Shown: positions 1-9,301, counted from the stretch's first letter. The stretch: DNA of 64,000 bases from Myxococcales bacterium (GCA_002722845.1 PBND01000058.1:18756-82755), one strand, 5' to 3'. The notes: generated by a model not told the origin, from the sequence alone. A program made the numbers and translations.

Positions 1-1
1 T

Positions 2-175
2 CAAAACGTCGTGCCTGACGGTGGACTGGGGAGCAATTGCGGCCCCGGTGAACACTGCGTTGAAGGTCGCTGCCAACTTCGCAGTTCCGACTACCTTTGC
101 GAAGCCGGGCCGAACCTCTGTGGACCCAATCGACCGGATACGGGTGTCGCCCAGGGCGTCGACGGCGGCAACTAA
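2..175 (+). CDS. Cys-rich secreted-type protein, C-terminal fragment
   Basis: This is the last 57 codons of a gene that begins left of the window; the frame stays open to the left edge and ends at TAA (173-175). The fragment has five cysteines in a compact pattern (CGPGEHCVEGRC, then two more), resembling the small disulphide-rich repeats of extracellular myxobacterial proteins. The tail is Gly/Asp-rich. There is no catalytic motif, so function cannot be assigned. The Cys spacing is unlikely by chance in a non-coding frame, which is why I accept it although no start is visible. Confidence 0.6.
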   Translation, partial: QNVVPDGGLGSNCGPGEHCVEGRCQLRSSDYLCEAGPNLCGPNRPDTGVAQGVDGGN

Positions 176-200
176 ACCCCAACCAAGACCGCTCTCGAGA

Positions 201-728
201 TTAGGGCTTCGGCGCCGGATGAAGCCCAAAGGATATCAACTCGATCCTGTAGAGGCCTCGGCCGCCTTGAACCAACCCAAAGACGGGCACCCGGGGATGG
301 AATCGAAGCCCCCCCCGGTCTCGAGCCTGCTCAAAGACGCCGGCTTTGGTCACCACACGTTGGGGCCCGCCTGCTTGGAACTGACTGGCTCGCTTGAGGG
401 CCCTTAGAAAGGGATCCTCTAGAACAGGCGCCGTGAGCAGAAGATCGATGGATCGCTCCTCATGGCCCTTGGGGCTGTCACGGCGCAAACGGACGGACCA
501 GCCCTCAGCCTCCGCCTGGAGCGTTAAGGTCACAAAGCGGGTCTGGAGACCAACCCGCTCCCGATAGAGAGCCCATTGACCAGCGCTGCGGGCCAAAGGC
601 TCGTCGCTGCCCAAAGGGTGGAAGGAGACCGTGCGGCGCGGCAGGTGAGCCTCGGCTTCGAGTGCGCGAAAAGGTGCGCCGGTGGCGCAGGCTGTCAGAC
701 AAAGACTCAGGAGGACAACCGGTTTCAT
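201..728 (-). CDS. Small hypothetical lipoprotein
   Basis: Protein of about 175 residues starting MKPVVLLSLCLTAC: a short hydrophobic signal with an LTAC lipobox, so the mature protein should begin at Cys14 and be lipid-anchored. The rest is soluble, mixed alpha/beta in character, with no family I recognise. I chose the ATG at 728 over an upstream ATG at 758 because it puts the signal peptide at the N-terminus. It is transcribed away from the 805 gene, sharing a 76-base intergenic region. Function unknown. Confidence 0.65.
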   Translation of the reverse strand: MKPVVLLSLCLTACATGAPFRALEAEAHLPRRTVSFHPLGSDEPLARSAGQWALYRERVGLQTRFVTLTLQAEAEGWSVRLRRDSPKGHEERSIDLLLTAPVLEDPFLRALKRASQFQAGGPQRVVTKAGVFEQARDRGGLRFHPRVPVFGLVQGGRGLYRIELISFGLHPAPKP

Positions 729-757
729 CGACCCTATTCCACCCCGGGAAGCGACCA

Positions 758-787
758 TTGTGAAGGGGGCTTATTTTTGCCTATGAA
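758..787 (+). promoter_or_regulatory. Possible sigma70-type promoter for the 805 gene
   Basis: TTGTGA (758-763) and TATGAA (782-787) are separated by 18 bases and lie just before the 805 start codon. The match to TTGACA/TATAAT is moderate. A GGGAG Shine-Dalgarno follows near 795. Inferred from sequence only. Confidence 0.35.
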
Positions 788-804
788 AAACACTGGGAGA
801 CCCC

Positions 805-1038
805 ATGATTATCGATCTCTGTAAGACCGGCATCCTCATGGCAAAAGCGAAGGACCTGCCTGAACTGCTCCGGGGTCAGGGGCATCAAGTCAATGTGCAC
901 GATTGTTTGGATCGTTGTGACACCTGCGACATGGGGGGTATCCTGGGACGGGTCGATGGCATCTGGATTGCGGCGGGAAAGAAGGATCGCTTTCTCGGCC
1001 GACTCGAAGAGGCCCTCGAAGTCCTCGAATCCGACTAG
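805..1038 (+). CDS. Small Cys-containing protein, DUF1450-like
   Basis: A 77-residue protein with a thioredoxin-like or ferredoxin-like feel: MIIDLCKTG at the start and a CLDRCDTCDMGG cluster in the middle. This resembles the conserved cysteines of the DUF1450/YuzB group, although I cannot confirm family membership by eye. The four closely spaced cysteines could bind metal or an Fe-S cluster (inference). The start is supported by GGGAG about 6 bases upstream. It converges with the multihaem gene, whose stop is 5 bases away. Confidence 0.55.
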   Translation: MIIDLCKTGILMAKAKDLPELLRGQGHQVNVHDCLDRCDTCDMGGILGRVDGIWIAAGKKDRFLGRLEEALEVLESD

Positions 1039-1042
1039 CGGC

Positions 1043-2449
1043 CTAATCCCAGTGCTTCACTTGGGGCATGTGGCTCGCTTCGGTGAACCCTGTCTCTAGA
1101 TCTGGCTGGTGGCAACGCTCACAAAAGGCAGCCTCGGCCTTGCCACGGATGATCATCGCCTTGTTGCCTGATTGGGCGTGATGCTTCCCAGGACCGTGGC
1201 AACTCTCACACTGAACATGTTTGAGCATGCCCACGGCCCGGGGGTCAGAAAATCCCCCAGGATGACGCCATCCGGCCGTATGGCAGCCGATGCACTCCCG
1301 ATCGAGTTGCTGCCCAAAATGCACGAGACTGTCGTAGGCATGACTGTGCTTCGTCGTCTTCCATTGGGCCAAAGCATCGGGGTGGCACAGTCCACAGCGC
1401 TCCGAGCCCACAAAGTCGCCATCGCCTGAATAGCCCGGCGGCGCCTCCCCCTGCTCAGCCTCCCACTTGCCAACAAAGTGAACATAGGACTTCACCCAAG
1501 CAGCGACGACCCCATCCATGGGCTGTTCCTCACCCAGGCCGTGAATCTTGTATGTGAAGGTGTTGCCCGCCATGAGCGCCTCGAGTTCGGTCGCAGCCCC
1601 TTCATCCTCGGCAGCAAGCCCTTTCAAGCGCCTCAGGCGCATACCGCCGACGTAAGGACCATCGCCCCGCTTATAAAACGACAGGATGCCGAGATGCTTT
1701 CCCTCCTTCGAACTTCCGACAACCACCGGCCCAGCCTTGGTGTCGGGGATCAAATGCAGCTTTTGATCTGCGATCAAAATAGCATCGATCCCGGGGATGG
1801 CCTTGGCCAAGGCCTTTGCTCTCTTCTTATCCAAATGACTCGCCACAAGGGTTATATCTGCAGGTTCCGCCCCGGCGAGGGCCTTCTGAACCGCCGCGAC
1901 CGGCTCCCGGTTCGAGACCCCGTCAACAGCGGGACGAAAGCCGGCAATCCCCACGACCCTTACGGTGGTATCCCCTCTTTGAAAGCGCAGCACGCCAGGA
2001 AACATCTGCCGCCCCGATTCGGTCACGAGATCCGCGGCGAGAACCGGGGTCTTCGCCTCCTCCATCAAACGGTAGAATCCCGGCAATCCGGCCGCAAAGT
2101 CCGTGGGCCCCGGTACAAAAAAGTCCAGCTTCATCCGGGCCATCGACCGGGCGATAATCGCAGCCCTGCGCCCCCACTGCTGCCGCAGGACAGTTGGGAC
2201 CTCTAAGGATTCATAGAAGGTGTTCCCCAAGTCGAAATAGAGACCGGGCGTCCCGCTGGCTCGATGGGCTGTGATGGCTGCAGCTTGGCGACCGATGTGC
2301 CCCATCGGGTTTTTCGGGCACCCGCAGGGTTGAACCTTGCCGCTCCGATCACCGGAGTAGATCAACTCAAGGCTGGGATGTTCGTCCTCGGCGCCCACGG
2401 CCATCCAGCCAACAAAGACCAACCCGAAGATGATTAGACTTCGTCGCAC
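1043..2449 (-). CDS. UshA-like metallophosphatase domain fused to tetrahaem cytochrome
   Basis: Exported protein of about 468 residues. An N-terminal signal (RRS then a hydrophobic stretch, cleavage probably after AVGA) is followed by a domain resembling the 5'-nucleotidase/UshA fold, then a C-terminal cytochrome-c554-like part with four CxxCH sites: CGLCH, CIGCH, CESCH and CERCH. A CGC motif (QPCGCPKNPMGH) lies where UshA carries its first metal-binding loop, and the usual DxH and GNHE ligands are not visible (SGDRSG and GPTDFAAG instead). So phosphatase activity is doubtful; a periplasmic redox role is more likely. This matches the UshA-like (seleno)protein group of Deltaproteobacteria. I prefer the GTG at 2449, which has AGAGGGG in front; an alternative GTG is at 2464. 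Confidence 0.75.
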   Translation of the reverse strand: MRRSLIIFGLVFVGWMAVGAEDEHPSLELIYSGDRSGKVQPCGCPKNPMGHIGRQAAAITAHRASGTPGLYFDLGNTFYESLEVPTVLRQQWGRRAAIIARSMARMKLDFFVPGPTDFAAGLPGFYRLMEEAKTPVLAADLVTESGRQMFPGVLRFQRGDTTVRVVGIAGFRPAVDGVSNREPVAAVQKALAGAEPADITLVASHLDKKRAKALAKAIPGIDAILIADQKLHLIPDTKAGPVVVGSSKEGKHLGILSFYKRGDGPYVGGMRLRRLKGLAAEDEGAATELEALMAGNTFTYKIHGLGEEQPMDGVVAAWVKSYVHFVGKWEAEQGEAPPGYSGDGDFVGSERCGLCHPDALAQWKTTKHSHAYDSLVHFGQQLDRECIGCHTAGWRHPGGFSDPRAVGMLKHVQCESCHGPGKHHAQSGNKAMIIRGKAEAAFCERCHQPDLETGFTEASHMPQVKHWD

Positions 2450-2494
2450 CCCGGCCCCTCTCACCCTTCGGCTACCGCGTCCCTTGCGTCGAGG

Positions 2495-3601
2495 CTAGTC
2501 GTCCAAGCCCGAACTCCGACAAAGGGGATGACTGCGCATCACCAGGGCCTGGCTTGGGCTTAAGTTCCGATCTTGATGCCGGGCCAATACCCCCATCAGA
2601 TTCTCCCCCTCCCCAGGCGTCGTATCGGCCAGTGGATCCTCCCAGCCAGCGAACTCTTGGACGTGAAAAAGCCCCAATCCGTGGGCGCTCTCGTGGGCCA
2701 TGGTGTAGGCAAGCAAGTCCTCCTCCCGAGCCGGGTCGCTAAAACCCAAGGCCACCACCACCCCAGAAAACCGACTGGTGGCGCGGGCAGAGAGGGGGAT
2801 GGCCGAGGCATAGCCCCCCAGGGCAGGGTCTTCATCGCCCAGGGCGTCCACCACGAAGATGTTTAGGCCGGACTGACCTCGAGCAAAGGCCGCATGGTAG
2901 GACTGGAGATCCACACTGGGACTTGGCAACTCGGTGGGAAGTTGTTCCTGCCGGTGTAATCCAGCCAGACTCACGTCGATACCTGCGGCCCTATAAATCG
3001 CCTCCATCTCCTCGAAGGCTGCAAGAACTCGCCGCTCGACCCCAGCATCATCGGCCAAGGGCGGGGGTCGGTGGATATGCACCGGCAAACGACAGCGGAG
3101 CGGGTAGGCGCTGCCGGTTTGAACCCAAAGGCGCATTTGAACGCTGTGATCCCGCCCCAAACTACTCCGCAGGCCCAGTTGATAGGTGCCACCAAACACC
3201 TCCAAAAACGGGTCATTCGGAACCAACAGCGTGGTCCCCCCTCGAGCCGCAACGCTTCGATTGGGGGAGAAAAATGGCCCTGCGGCCGCGCCCAGACCAC
3301 TCTCTTGGCCCGCTTCTGTCTCGGGTGCTTCCACCACCAATGCCCCCGGGGGTCCTTCGAGCCGATCGATGAGATACTCCGCATCAAGCTCCCCCTCCAC
3401 CTCCACAAGGAAACTCAAGGTGTTGTCTGGTAAGCTCAATTCAATGCTTGAGAAACCATCGCGCATCCTGAGTTCATGGGCCTGCTGGCTCAGACCGGTA
3501 AAACCGGTAGCCGACTGGGCAGGAAGCGCCGCGCGGCGAAGGACGGGGGAGGGATCTGGCTGGCAAGCGACGAGTAGGATCACCCCCGTAAACCGGCCCA
3601 T
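2495..3601 (-). CDS. Metzincin-type zinc metalloprotease lipoprotein
   Basis: Protein of about 368 residues beginning MGRFTGVILLVACQ, a signal peptide ending in a VAC lipobox, so probably membrane-anchored and facing the periplasm or surface. The catalytic zinc motif HESAHGLGLFH fits HExxHxxGxxH of metzincins, and a downstream NLMG could be the Met-turn. The N-terminal two thirds has Gly/Pro-rich loops resembling a pre-peptidase C-terminal or beta-sandwich domain, but I cannot name it. I chose the ATG at 3601 rather than 3616 because GGAGGGAAG sits just before it. It is transcribed away from the transporter fusion. Confidence 0.75.
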   Translation of the reverse strand: MGRFTGVILLVACQPDPSPVLRRAALPAQSATGFTGLSQQAHELRMRDGFSSIELSLPDNTLSFLVEVEGELDAEYLIDRLEGPPGALVVEAPETEAGQESGLGAAAGPFFSPNRSVAARGGTTLLVPNDPFLEVFGGTYQLGLRSSLGRDHSVQMRLWVQTGSAYPLRCRLPVHIHRPPPLADDAGVERRVLAAFEEMEAIYRAAGIDVSLAGLHRQEQLPTELPSPSVDLQSYHAAFARGQSGLNIFVVDALGDEDPALGGYASAIPLSARATSRFSGVVVALGFSDPAREEDLLAYTMAHESAHGLGLFHVQEFAGWEDPLADTTPGEGENLMGVLARHQDRNLSPSQALVMRSHPLCRSSGLDD

Positions 3602-3643
3602 GCTCTTCCCTCCCATGGATTGACTGTAACAAAGTTAGCAGAT

Positions 3644-3669
3644 CCCAAGAACCGGCGGTGGTCCTTGGG
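3644..3669. other. Stem-loop in the divergent intergenic region
   Basis: CCCAAGAACC and GGTCCTTGGG can pair over ten positions with one mismatch around a six-base loop. It lies in the 93-base gap between two divergent genes, 26 bases before the plus-strand start at 3695. It has no T-tract, so it is more likely an operator or 5'-UTR structure than a terminator. Function unknown. Confidence 0.35.
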
Positions 3670-3694
3670 CGCAAAAACACGCTAGGCCCTCACC

Positions 3695-6600
3695 ATGAGC
3701 CTCACCCGTCGAACCCGAGTCTTTATACGACGCCTCGGTGCTCCGAAGGGCCTGGAGTACGCCGCCGCGGCCGCCATGCTCTACCACGCCCTGTTCATCA
3801 CGGGGGTGGTCTGGGTGAAAACAGCCTCGAACGCTGTTTTCTTGGCGGGAAGTGATCCAACCAACCTCCCCTTACTGTATATGGGCTCCGCCCTCGTCGT
3901 CGCCGGCGCCTCGATCGTCCTCGCTCGCCCCCTCGCCAAATACTCCGCCTTGATGGTGGCCCGGCGAATTCTCCCCTTAATTGCGGGCCTTGTTGCCCTT
4001 TCAGCTTTTGCAACGACGATGAAGTTGCCCGGTAGCCTGGGACTTTTCTACCTCGTGGGCGAGAGCTTCACGACCGTTGTCTCGATTCTCTTTTGGGCCA
4101 CCGTCTCGGAGGTTTTTGATGTCCGGGCCGGCAAGAAGCTCATTGGCTTCATCGGCGGCATGGGGATGGCTGGAAGCATCATCGGCGGTGCGTTGGTGCA
4201 GGAACTCTCTGGCTTCTTCGATCCCATTTTCCAGGCCTATGCAGCGGCCCTGCTCCTCTTACTCGCTTGGCCTCTGCTCCGAACCATGGGCCACCACCGG
4301 GAGCACCAGGGCACAGTGGTGCCAAAACAAGTGGCGAAAAAAGCCCGGATCTCCGCCGGTCTCCATTATGCCAGTGCCGAGCGCTACCCCAAACTACTGG
4401 GCGCCTTGGTGGCGATGCTCAGTGTCCTTTCAGCGGTCGTCGACTACCTCTTTCGGAGCCATTACGCCCAGGCCTCCGCCGAGGATATGAACCGAATCTT
4501 TGGCGCTTATAATGCCCATGCTGGCTTCATCGCATTGATCTTCCAGATCTTCCTAACCCGGATGCTCCTCAGCCGAATCGGACTCTTTCCCTTCTTGCTG
4601 CTCATCCCTGCTGCGACGGGCATCGCCGGACTGTGGGCCATGATGGGGACCGGGCAAGACATGCCGATCTACACCCTAAAAGTAGTTCAAAGCATCGGCT
4701 CTTTCTCAGTGACTGCTGCGGGAGTTAGTCTCCTCTACAATCCCATTCCTCTCAGTGTTCGAGGTAGCCTGCGCGCTCTCGTCGATGGCAGCATAAAGAA
4801 GACAGGGGCAGCTACAGCAGGGGTGATATTGCTCCTGCTGGGCGCCTTCATGCCCCAACTCATCCACCCCGTTCTGGTGGTGGTCCTTGTCTTCGCATTG
4901 TTGGTCCTCATCGGCATCCTGCGACAGGACTATGCGGAGGCTCTGGACCGAAAGATCACCGGGCGGACCCGGCGAGTTGATCGGGGGCGAGGGCTCTGGC
5001 TTGATGATGCGAGCACTCGAGCCATGCTGGAGCGCCGCCTCTCCGATCCGGATCCTGAGACGGTCCAAGAGGCCCTCGCCCTACTGGCCACCACCGAACA
5101 CGACCTGACCGACCGCTTAGAGAACTTGCTCAACCACGAAGACGAACAGGTCCGAATCGCCGCCATCGACTGGGCAGCTCGGCGGGGAGGCGATGAGGTC
5201 TGGACGCTGCTGGTTGGCCTGGTGGCCCACGAGGATGCCCGACGCCCCCGGGCCGCCGCAGCCCGGGCCCTGAGTCGGATCGACGCCCATCGGGCCGCGG
5301 CCCTGCTCAACACGCTCATCCACCAAGAACATGTCGACCCCGCCTTGCGAAGTGCTGGAATTGAAGCCCTCTTCGCGTCGGAAGAACATCAGGAGCGAGG
5401 CAAGAAGATCGTCCTTGGCTCCTGGGATTATATCCAAAACCACAACCCGGCCCATCGCAGGGAATTCGCCCGCCTCCTCGGACGTCTCCCGGAAGGCGAC
5501 TGGTCGTTGTTGTTAGCCGAGATGTTCCAGGACAGTGAGGCGAGCGTGATTCGTATCGCCATCGAATCGGCGGGCCAGGTTCAAAGTGAAGCCCTCATCG
5601 AGCCGCTCATGGACTGCCTCGGCAAGCGAGGCTTTCGGAAAGAGGCCCGGCGCGCCTTAGCCAACTACGGCAACCTCATTACAGACCGAGCCCAGAACTG
5701 GCTCAACGACACCACCCTCAGCCTTCAAGTCCGCCAGGAAGTGCCTCGCCTTCTCCGCATGATCGGGAGCCATGAAGCCGCCGACGCCCTGCTCAAGAGC
5801 AATCCGGACGATGACCCCTTTCTTCAGCATCGTGTTGCGATGGCCCTTTCCCGGCTGGTTCACCAAAACCCCAAGGTCAGTTCCCATCTGGATCAAGCCT
5901 GGATTCACAGTGCCATTGAACGCCAGATCGAGCGGCTCTTTCGCTGCCGAGAGGACGGGCTTCTGCTGGCACCAGACGCCCGCTTTGCGCTGCTCCACCG
6001 GGCCGTCTTCTCCCGCTACGGACAGATTCTCGATATTTGCCTGCGGCTCTTTTCCCTCCAAGGAGACCGGGAACTCCTCAATGATGTCTCCCGCGTTCTC
6101 GTCGAAGGAAGCCGAGCGATTCGGGGAGATGCTCTTGAACTCCTCGATGTTTCACTCAAACACCACCCCCTGAAGACCGCGCTCTTTCGGGAGCTAGAGA
6201 ACGTCGATGAAACCATTCTTCCCGGCCGAGCAGAGGGCATCGCCCGCCGACTTGCGGCCGGGCGAGACCGAACCCTCGCCGCGGTCGCCGGGCGCTGCCT
6301 CGGCCTCTCTGGACTCCCCCGACCCACCCCTGATCCGAGTATTTTACCGGAGGACCTCATGAGCGATCATCTCATCGATCGAATTCTTCTCTTCGAAAAG
6401 GCAGAGATCTTCGCAGGTCTAAATCTCGATGAGCGGGCAGCGATTGCAAGTCTTGCCAAAATCGAGCGCCACCATTCACGGCAGGCGATCTATCGGCAGG
6501 GGGACCCCTCCACCACCCTCTATGTCCTCATCAGCGGCGGTATCGACTTCCACCGGGATGGCAGCTTCGTGGGCAGAATGGACGCGGGCACCAGTCAGAT

Positions 6601-6841
6601 CTGCTTTGGGGACATCGGCTTTCTCGACCGCAAGCCTCGACCTTATTCGGCCACCGCCTGTAAAGACGCCGAGTTTACGGAGATCTTTGCGGTGAACCGG
6701 CAAGACTTCATGGACCTCGTGGCCGACCGCATCGAATTACTCGACGGCCTCTTTAGCGTCCTGGTCGGTCAGTTAAGAACCGAGCTCGAAACCGTCGAAT
6801 CGACCCGCCTCAATCTCGCTGCTGTCCCCGAAGAAAATTAA
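3695..6841 (+). CDS. NTT/MFS-type transporter fused to HEAT repeats and a cNMP-binding domain
   Basis: A 1048-residue, three-part membrane protein. Residues about 20-415 form some 10-12 hydrophobic helices resembling the nucleotide transporter (Npt/Tlc, ATP:ADP antiporter) branch of the major facilitator fold. Residues about 430-880 are helical repeats of HEAT/PBS-lyase type (DPDPETVQEALALL, DEQVRIAAIDWAARRG). Residues about 900-1030 are a cyclic-nucleotide-binding domain (EIFAGLNLDERAAIASL, IYRQGDPSTTLYVLISG, FGDIGFLD). The cNMP domain lacks the classic RTA arginine (PRPYSATACKD is the nearest), so its ligand is uncertain. The likely role is a regulated inner-membrane transporter or sensor. 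Similar fusions occur in other environmental bacteria. Its stop overlaps the stop of the convergent pepP gene (6838-6841). Confidence 0.8.
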   Translation: MSLTRRTRVFIRRLGAPKGLEYAAAAAMLYHALFITGVVWVKTASNAVFLAGSDPTNLPLLYMGSALVVAGASIVLARPLAKYSALMVARRILPLIAGLVALSAFATTMKLPGSLGLFYLVGESFTTVVSILFWATVSEVFDVRAGKKLIGFIGGMGMAGSIIGGALVQELSGFFDPIFQAYAAALLLLLAWPLLRTMGHHREHQGTVVPKQVAKKARISAGLHYASAERYPKLLGALVAMLSVLSAVVDYLFRSHYAQASAEDMNRIFGAYNAHAGFIALIFQIFLTRMLLSRIGLFPFLLLIPAATGIAGLWAMMGTGQDMPIYTLKVVQSIGSFSVTAAGVSLLYNPIPLSVRGSLRALVDGSIKKTGAATAGVILLLLGAFMPQLIHPVLVVVLVFALLVLIGILRQDYAEALDRKITGRTRRVDRGRGLWLDDASTRAMLERRLSDPDPETVQEALALLATTEHDLTDRLENLLNHEDEQVRIAAIDWAARRGGDEVWTLLVGLVAHEDARRPRAAAARALSRIDAHRAAALLNTLIHQEHVDPALRSAGIEALFASEEHQERGKKIVLGSWDYIQNHNPAHRREFARLLGRLPEGDWSLLLAEMFQDSEASVIRIAIESAGQVQSEALIEPLMDCLGKRGFRKEARRALANYGNLITDRAQNWLNDTTLSLQVRQEVPRLLRMIGSHEAADALLKSNPDDDPFLQHRVAMALSRLVHQNPKVSSHLDQAWIHSAIERQIERLFRCREDGLLLAPDARFALLHRAVFSRYGQILDICLRLFSLQGDRELLNDVSRVLVEGSRAIRGDALELLDVSLKHHPLKTALFRELENVDETILPGRAEGIARRLAAGRDRTLAAVAGRCLGLSGLPRPTPDPSILPEDLMSDHLIDRILLFEKAEIFAGLNLDERAAIASLAKIERHHSRQAIYRQGDPSTTLYVLISGGIDFHRDGSFVGRMDAGTSQICFGDIGFLDRKPRPYSATACKDAEFTEIFAVNRQDFMDLVADRIELLDGLFSVLVGQLRTELETVESTRLNLAAVPEEN

Positions 6842-8154
6842 GCCCTGGCCTGGGCCATAAACGCTTCGATGTCCTCGGCTGTTCTCGGCAAGTCAGCCGT
6901 GAGGTTTTCCGGCGCATCCTCGGTGACAAGAACATCATCCTCGATACGAACCGCAAGCCCCCGCAAGCTGGGAGGGGCCGTCTCGTCACCGGGGGGGATG
7001 TAGATGCCCGGTTCTATGGTGAGCACCATGCCTGGCTCGAAGGTCCGGTTCCGCTGGGGGCCATAGCTCCCGACGTCGTGAACATCTCGGCCCAGCCAGT
7101 GGCCAATGCTATGCATGTAATAGGTCTTGTAGGCCTCAGACTCGATCAAGTCGTCGACCGACGCCTTTTCATCAAGAAGGCCGAGCCCCTGCATCGCAGC
7201 CGTCAACTGGCGAACGGCTTCGTTATTTAAGGCCTGGAAGCTGCTGCCGGCCCGCACCCGGCGAACCAGGTCCTGCTGCACGTCGAGTACAGCCTCATAG
7301 ATCCTTCGCTGGGCCTCGCCAAAGCGACCGTTTGCGGGCCACGTCGTGGTGATATCCGCGGCATAGCCTTCCACCTCGGCCCCCGCATCGATGAGGAGCA
7401 TGTCTCCGTCCTCAATCCGGCTGTTGTTGTTAATGTAATGGAGGACACAGCCATTGGCACCGGTCGCGACGATGCTGCCATAGGCGATGCGCTCTGCTCC
7501 CTCGCTGCGAAAGTAGCTTTCGATCACCCCTTCGAGGTGGTTCTCACTGCTCCCGGGCCGCCCCTCCACCATGGCCTTTCGGTGGGCTTCTGCGCTGATT
7601 TGCGCAGCCCGGCGCATCACCTGCATCTCCCCTTCATTCTTTCTTAGCCGATGCTCATGAAGGATGCCCCGAAGATCCAAGTAGTGACCAGGCGCCTGGA
7701 TGCCCATGCGAACTCGGGCCCCCAATTGGAGCCGCCAGCGCTCAATCCGCTCACCGATGGGTGCACCGAGGGGGTAGAGCACTCGCTGGCGATTCTCTAG
7801 GAGCTTGGGCAGTTGCTCATCAATCGCTGAAAGCTCAAAGGCCTCATCTGCGCCAAACTGGGCCAGAGCCCCTTCAACACCAGCCCGAGGCCCATCCCAG
7901 ATCTCCCGGGCCGGATCCTTTGGGGGTACAAAGAGTAAGAAACGGTCTTTGCCGCTTTCCTCTTTCGCCAAAACAGCCAAGCTCCCTGGCTCACAAAATC
8001 CAGTGAGATGGCGGAAGTCGGAGTCCTGTCGGAAGCGGTAATGTACATCATTGTTGCGCGTCACGAGGTCGCCGGCTGGGATCACTGCGAGATCACCGAC
8101 TTCCATATCGTTCAATAACTGGGCTCGATGGTTCTGATAATCGATTCCGGTCAT
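6838..8154 (-). CDS. pepP: Xaa-Pro aminopeptidase (M24B)
   Basis: A 438-residue aminopeptidase P that removes N-terminal residues preceding proline. The N-terminal creatinase-like domain (RFRQDSDFRHLTGF) is followed by the pita-bread domain with all five expected dimetal ligands: two Asp in DAGAEVEGYAADITTTWP, His in HSIGHWLGRDVHD, Glu in TIEPGIY and Glu in RIEDDVLV. Length is normal. I start at the ATG at 8154 because GGGAG precedes it by 7 bases and the next residues match the family; the longer frame begins at 8178. It follows the zinc-ribbon gene by 2 bases, so the two are probably co-transcribed. Confidence 0.93.
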   Translation of the reverse strand: MTGIDYQNHRAQLLNDMEVGDLAVIPAGDLVTRNNDVHYRFRQDSDFRHLTGFCEPGSLAVLAKEESGKDRFLLFVPPKDPAREIWDGPRAGVEGALAQFGADEAFELSAIDEQLPKLLENRQRVLYPLGAPIGERIERWRLQLGARVRMGIQAPGHYLDLRGILHEHRLRKNEGEMQVMRRAAQISAEAHRKAMVEGRPGSSENHLEGVIESYFRSEGAERIAYGSIVATGANGCVLHYINNNSRIEDGDMLLIDAGAEVEGYAADITTTWPANGRFGEAQRRIYEAVLDVQQDLVRRVRAGSSFQALNNEAVRQLTAAMQGLGLLDEKASVDDLIESEAYKTYYMHSIGHWLGRDVHDVGSYGPQRNRTFEPGMVLTIEPGIYIPPGDETAPPSLRGLAVRIEDDVLVTEDAPENLTADLPRTAEDIEAFMAQARA

Positions 8155-8156
8155 GA

Positions 8157-9257
8157 TTAAGCTCCCATCCCGAGACAAGCGGGCATCATTTGCAAGAGAA
8201 TATACAGGATAATGACCTTTGTAATCTGCCCCTGGGCAGAAGGTCGCATTCGTAACAACAGCAGGGCGGTCAGCGTCCAGATCCAGACATTCTTTGCCCC
8301 GTGAAGGAGGGCGAGCACGATGTGCTGCTGATCATCGATACCCAAGAGCCAGACCACAGCCCAGGTGGCCATCGTGGCAACCACGAGGGCCGGCGTCACG
8401 AAAGCGATGATGCGGGTAGCCAGAGCCCAGGGTTCACGAAAAGCGGTGAGGGCCAACACAAGCCACAGTGGTACGATTCGGAAAAAGAAGAGAACCGGCC
8501 CCCCCAGCCAAACGAGAAGCCCCCAGAAGCCCGGTGCGTCCAGGCGGATCATCTGTTGTTCCTCGAGTTTTCGACGGTTTCGCACCAGTTCCGGGTGCTC
8601 CCGCCCTTGGGCCAGATCCGATAAAGCACAGGCCAAGCGCTGCTCAGGCACCAGACTCGACAGATCACACAACCACCGGTTGGTCCGAATGAGGCGCCGC
8701 TCCTCTGGAGAGCGGTTGCTCACCGCCTCGTAGACCTTCAGAAGCGCTTCCTGTTCCGCTGCAATGGGCCTCACCTGCTGGTGCACACCAATTTCAGCAA
8801 TAAACACGAGCATACTCGTCAGAATGCCAAAGACCATCACCCAGCGCAGGGAGCGAGAAATGGTCACCAATGGCACAACGTCTGGCTTCACCAGAGCCAA
8901 GTAGAAGACCTGGTGCATCGGGCGACCCATGTTCCAACTCGGCTCATCCAGGTGGTCCGATGGCGGTGGCACAGGGTCATCTTGCGGCTCTTCTTCGAGG
9001 CCAAAGGGGCTCTGCGCCTCCTCTTCAAGCACCTCAAAGTCATCCATCACCCGCTCATCTTCTTCTGGGCGATCGCCTGCATCGCTCAGGCCTGCCGGCG
9101 GGGATGGGCTGGCTGGCTCAGGCTCGACGGGCTCGGGTGGCTCCGTATGGTCGTCGGTCACCGCCGTACCGCAAGCCGGGCAAGCGACGATCTCGCCGAC
9201 CTCGGTTACCACCAACTGAGCGCATTCAGGACAGCGCCGCCTAAAGAGTTCGTTCAC
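8157..9257 (-). CDS. Zinc-ribbon multi-pass membrane protein
   Basis: A 366-residue protein with an N-terminal zinc ribbon (CPEC, then CPACG about 17 residues on), a Pro/Glu/Asp-rich linker to about residue 110, and five or six hydrophobic helices in the C-terminal two thirds. This layout (soluble zinc ribbon, acidic linker, membrane domain) is common among uncharacterised Myxococcota proteins. No catalytic motif is seen. It lies upstream of pepP with almost no gap and is divergent from the haem lipoprotein at 9302. Function unknown. Confidence 0.65.
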   Translation of the reverse strand: MNELFRRRCPECAQLVVTEVGEIVACPACGTAVTDDHTEPPEPVEPEPASPSPPAGLSDAGDRPEEDERVMDDFEVLEEEAQSPFGLEEEPQDDPVPPPSDHLDEPSWNMGRPMHQVFYLALVKPDVVPLVTISRSLRWVMVFGILTSMLVFIAEIGVHQQVRPIAAEQEALLKVYEAVSNRSPEERRLIRTNRWLCDLSSLVPEQRLACALSDLAQGREHPELVRNRRKLEEQQMIRLDAPGFWGLLVWLGGPVLFFFRIVPLWLVLALTAFREPWALATRIIAFVTPALVVATMATWAVVWLLGIDDQQHIVLALLHGAKNVWIWTLTALLLLRMRPSAQGQITKVIILYILLQMMPACLGMGA

Positions 9258-9301
9258 CGTTGCTCCGGGGCGGCTTTTAGGGCTTAAAGCCTCCTGTCAC
9301 A

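Noticed and set aside
1478..2206. Long plus-strand open frame opposite the tetrahaem protein
   Set aside because: It lies fully inside a convincing gene with haem motifs on the other strand and has no start context or domain.
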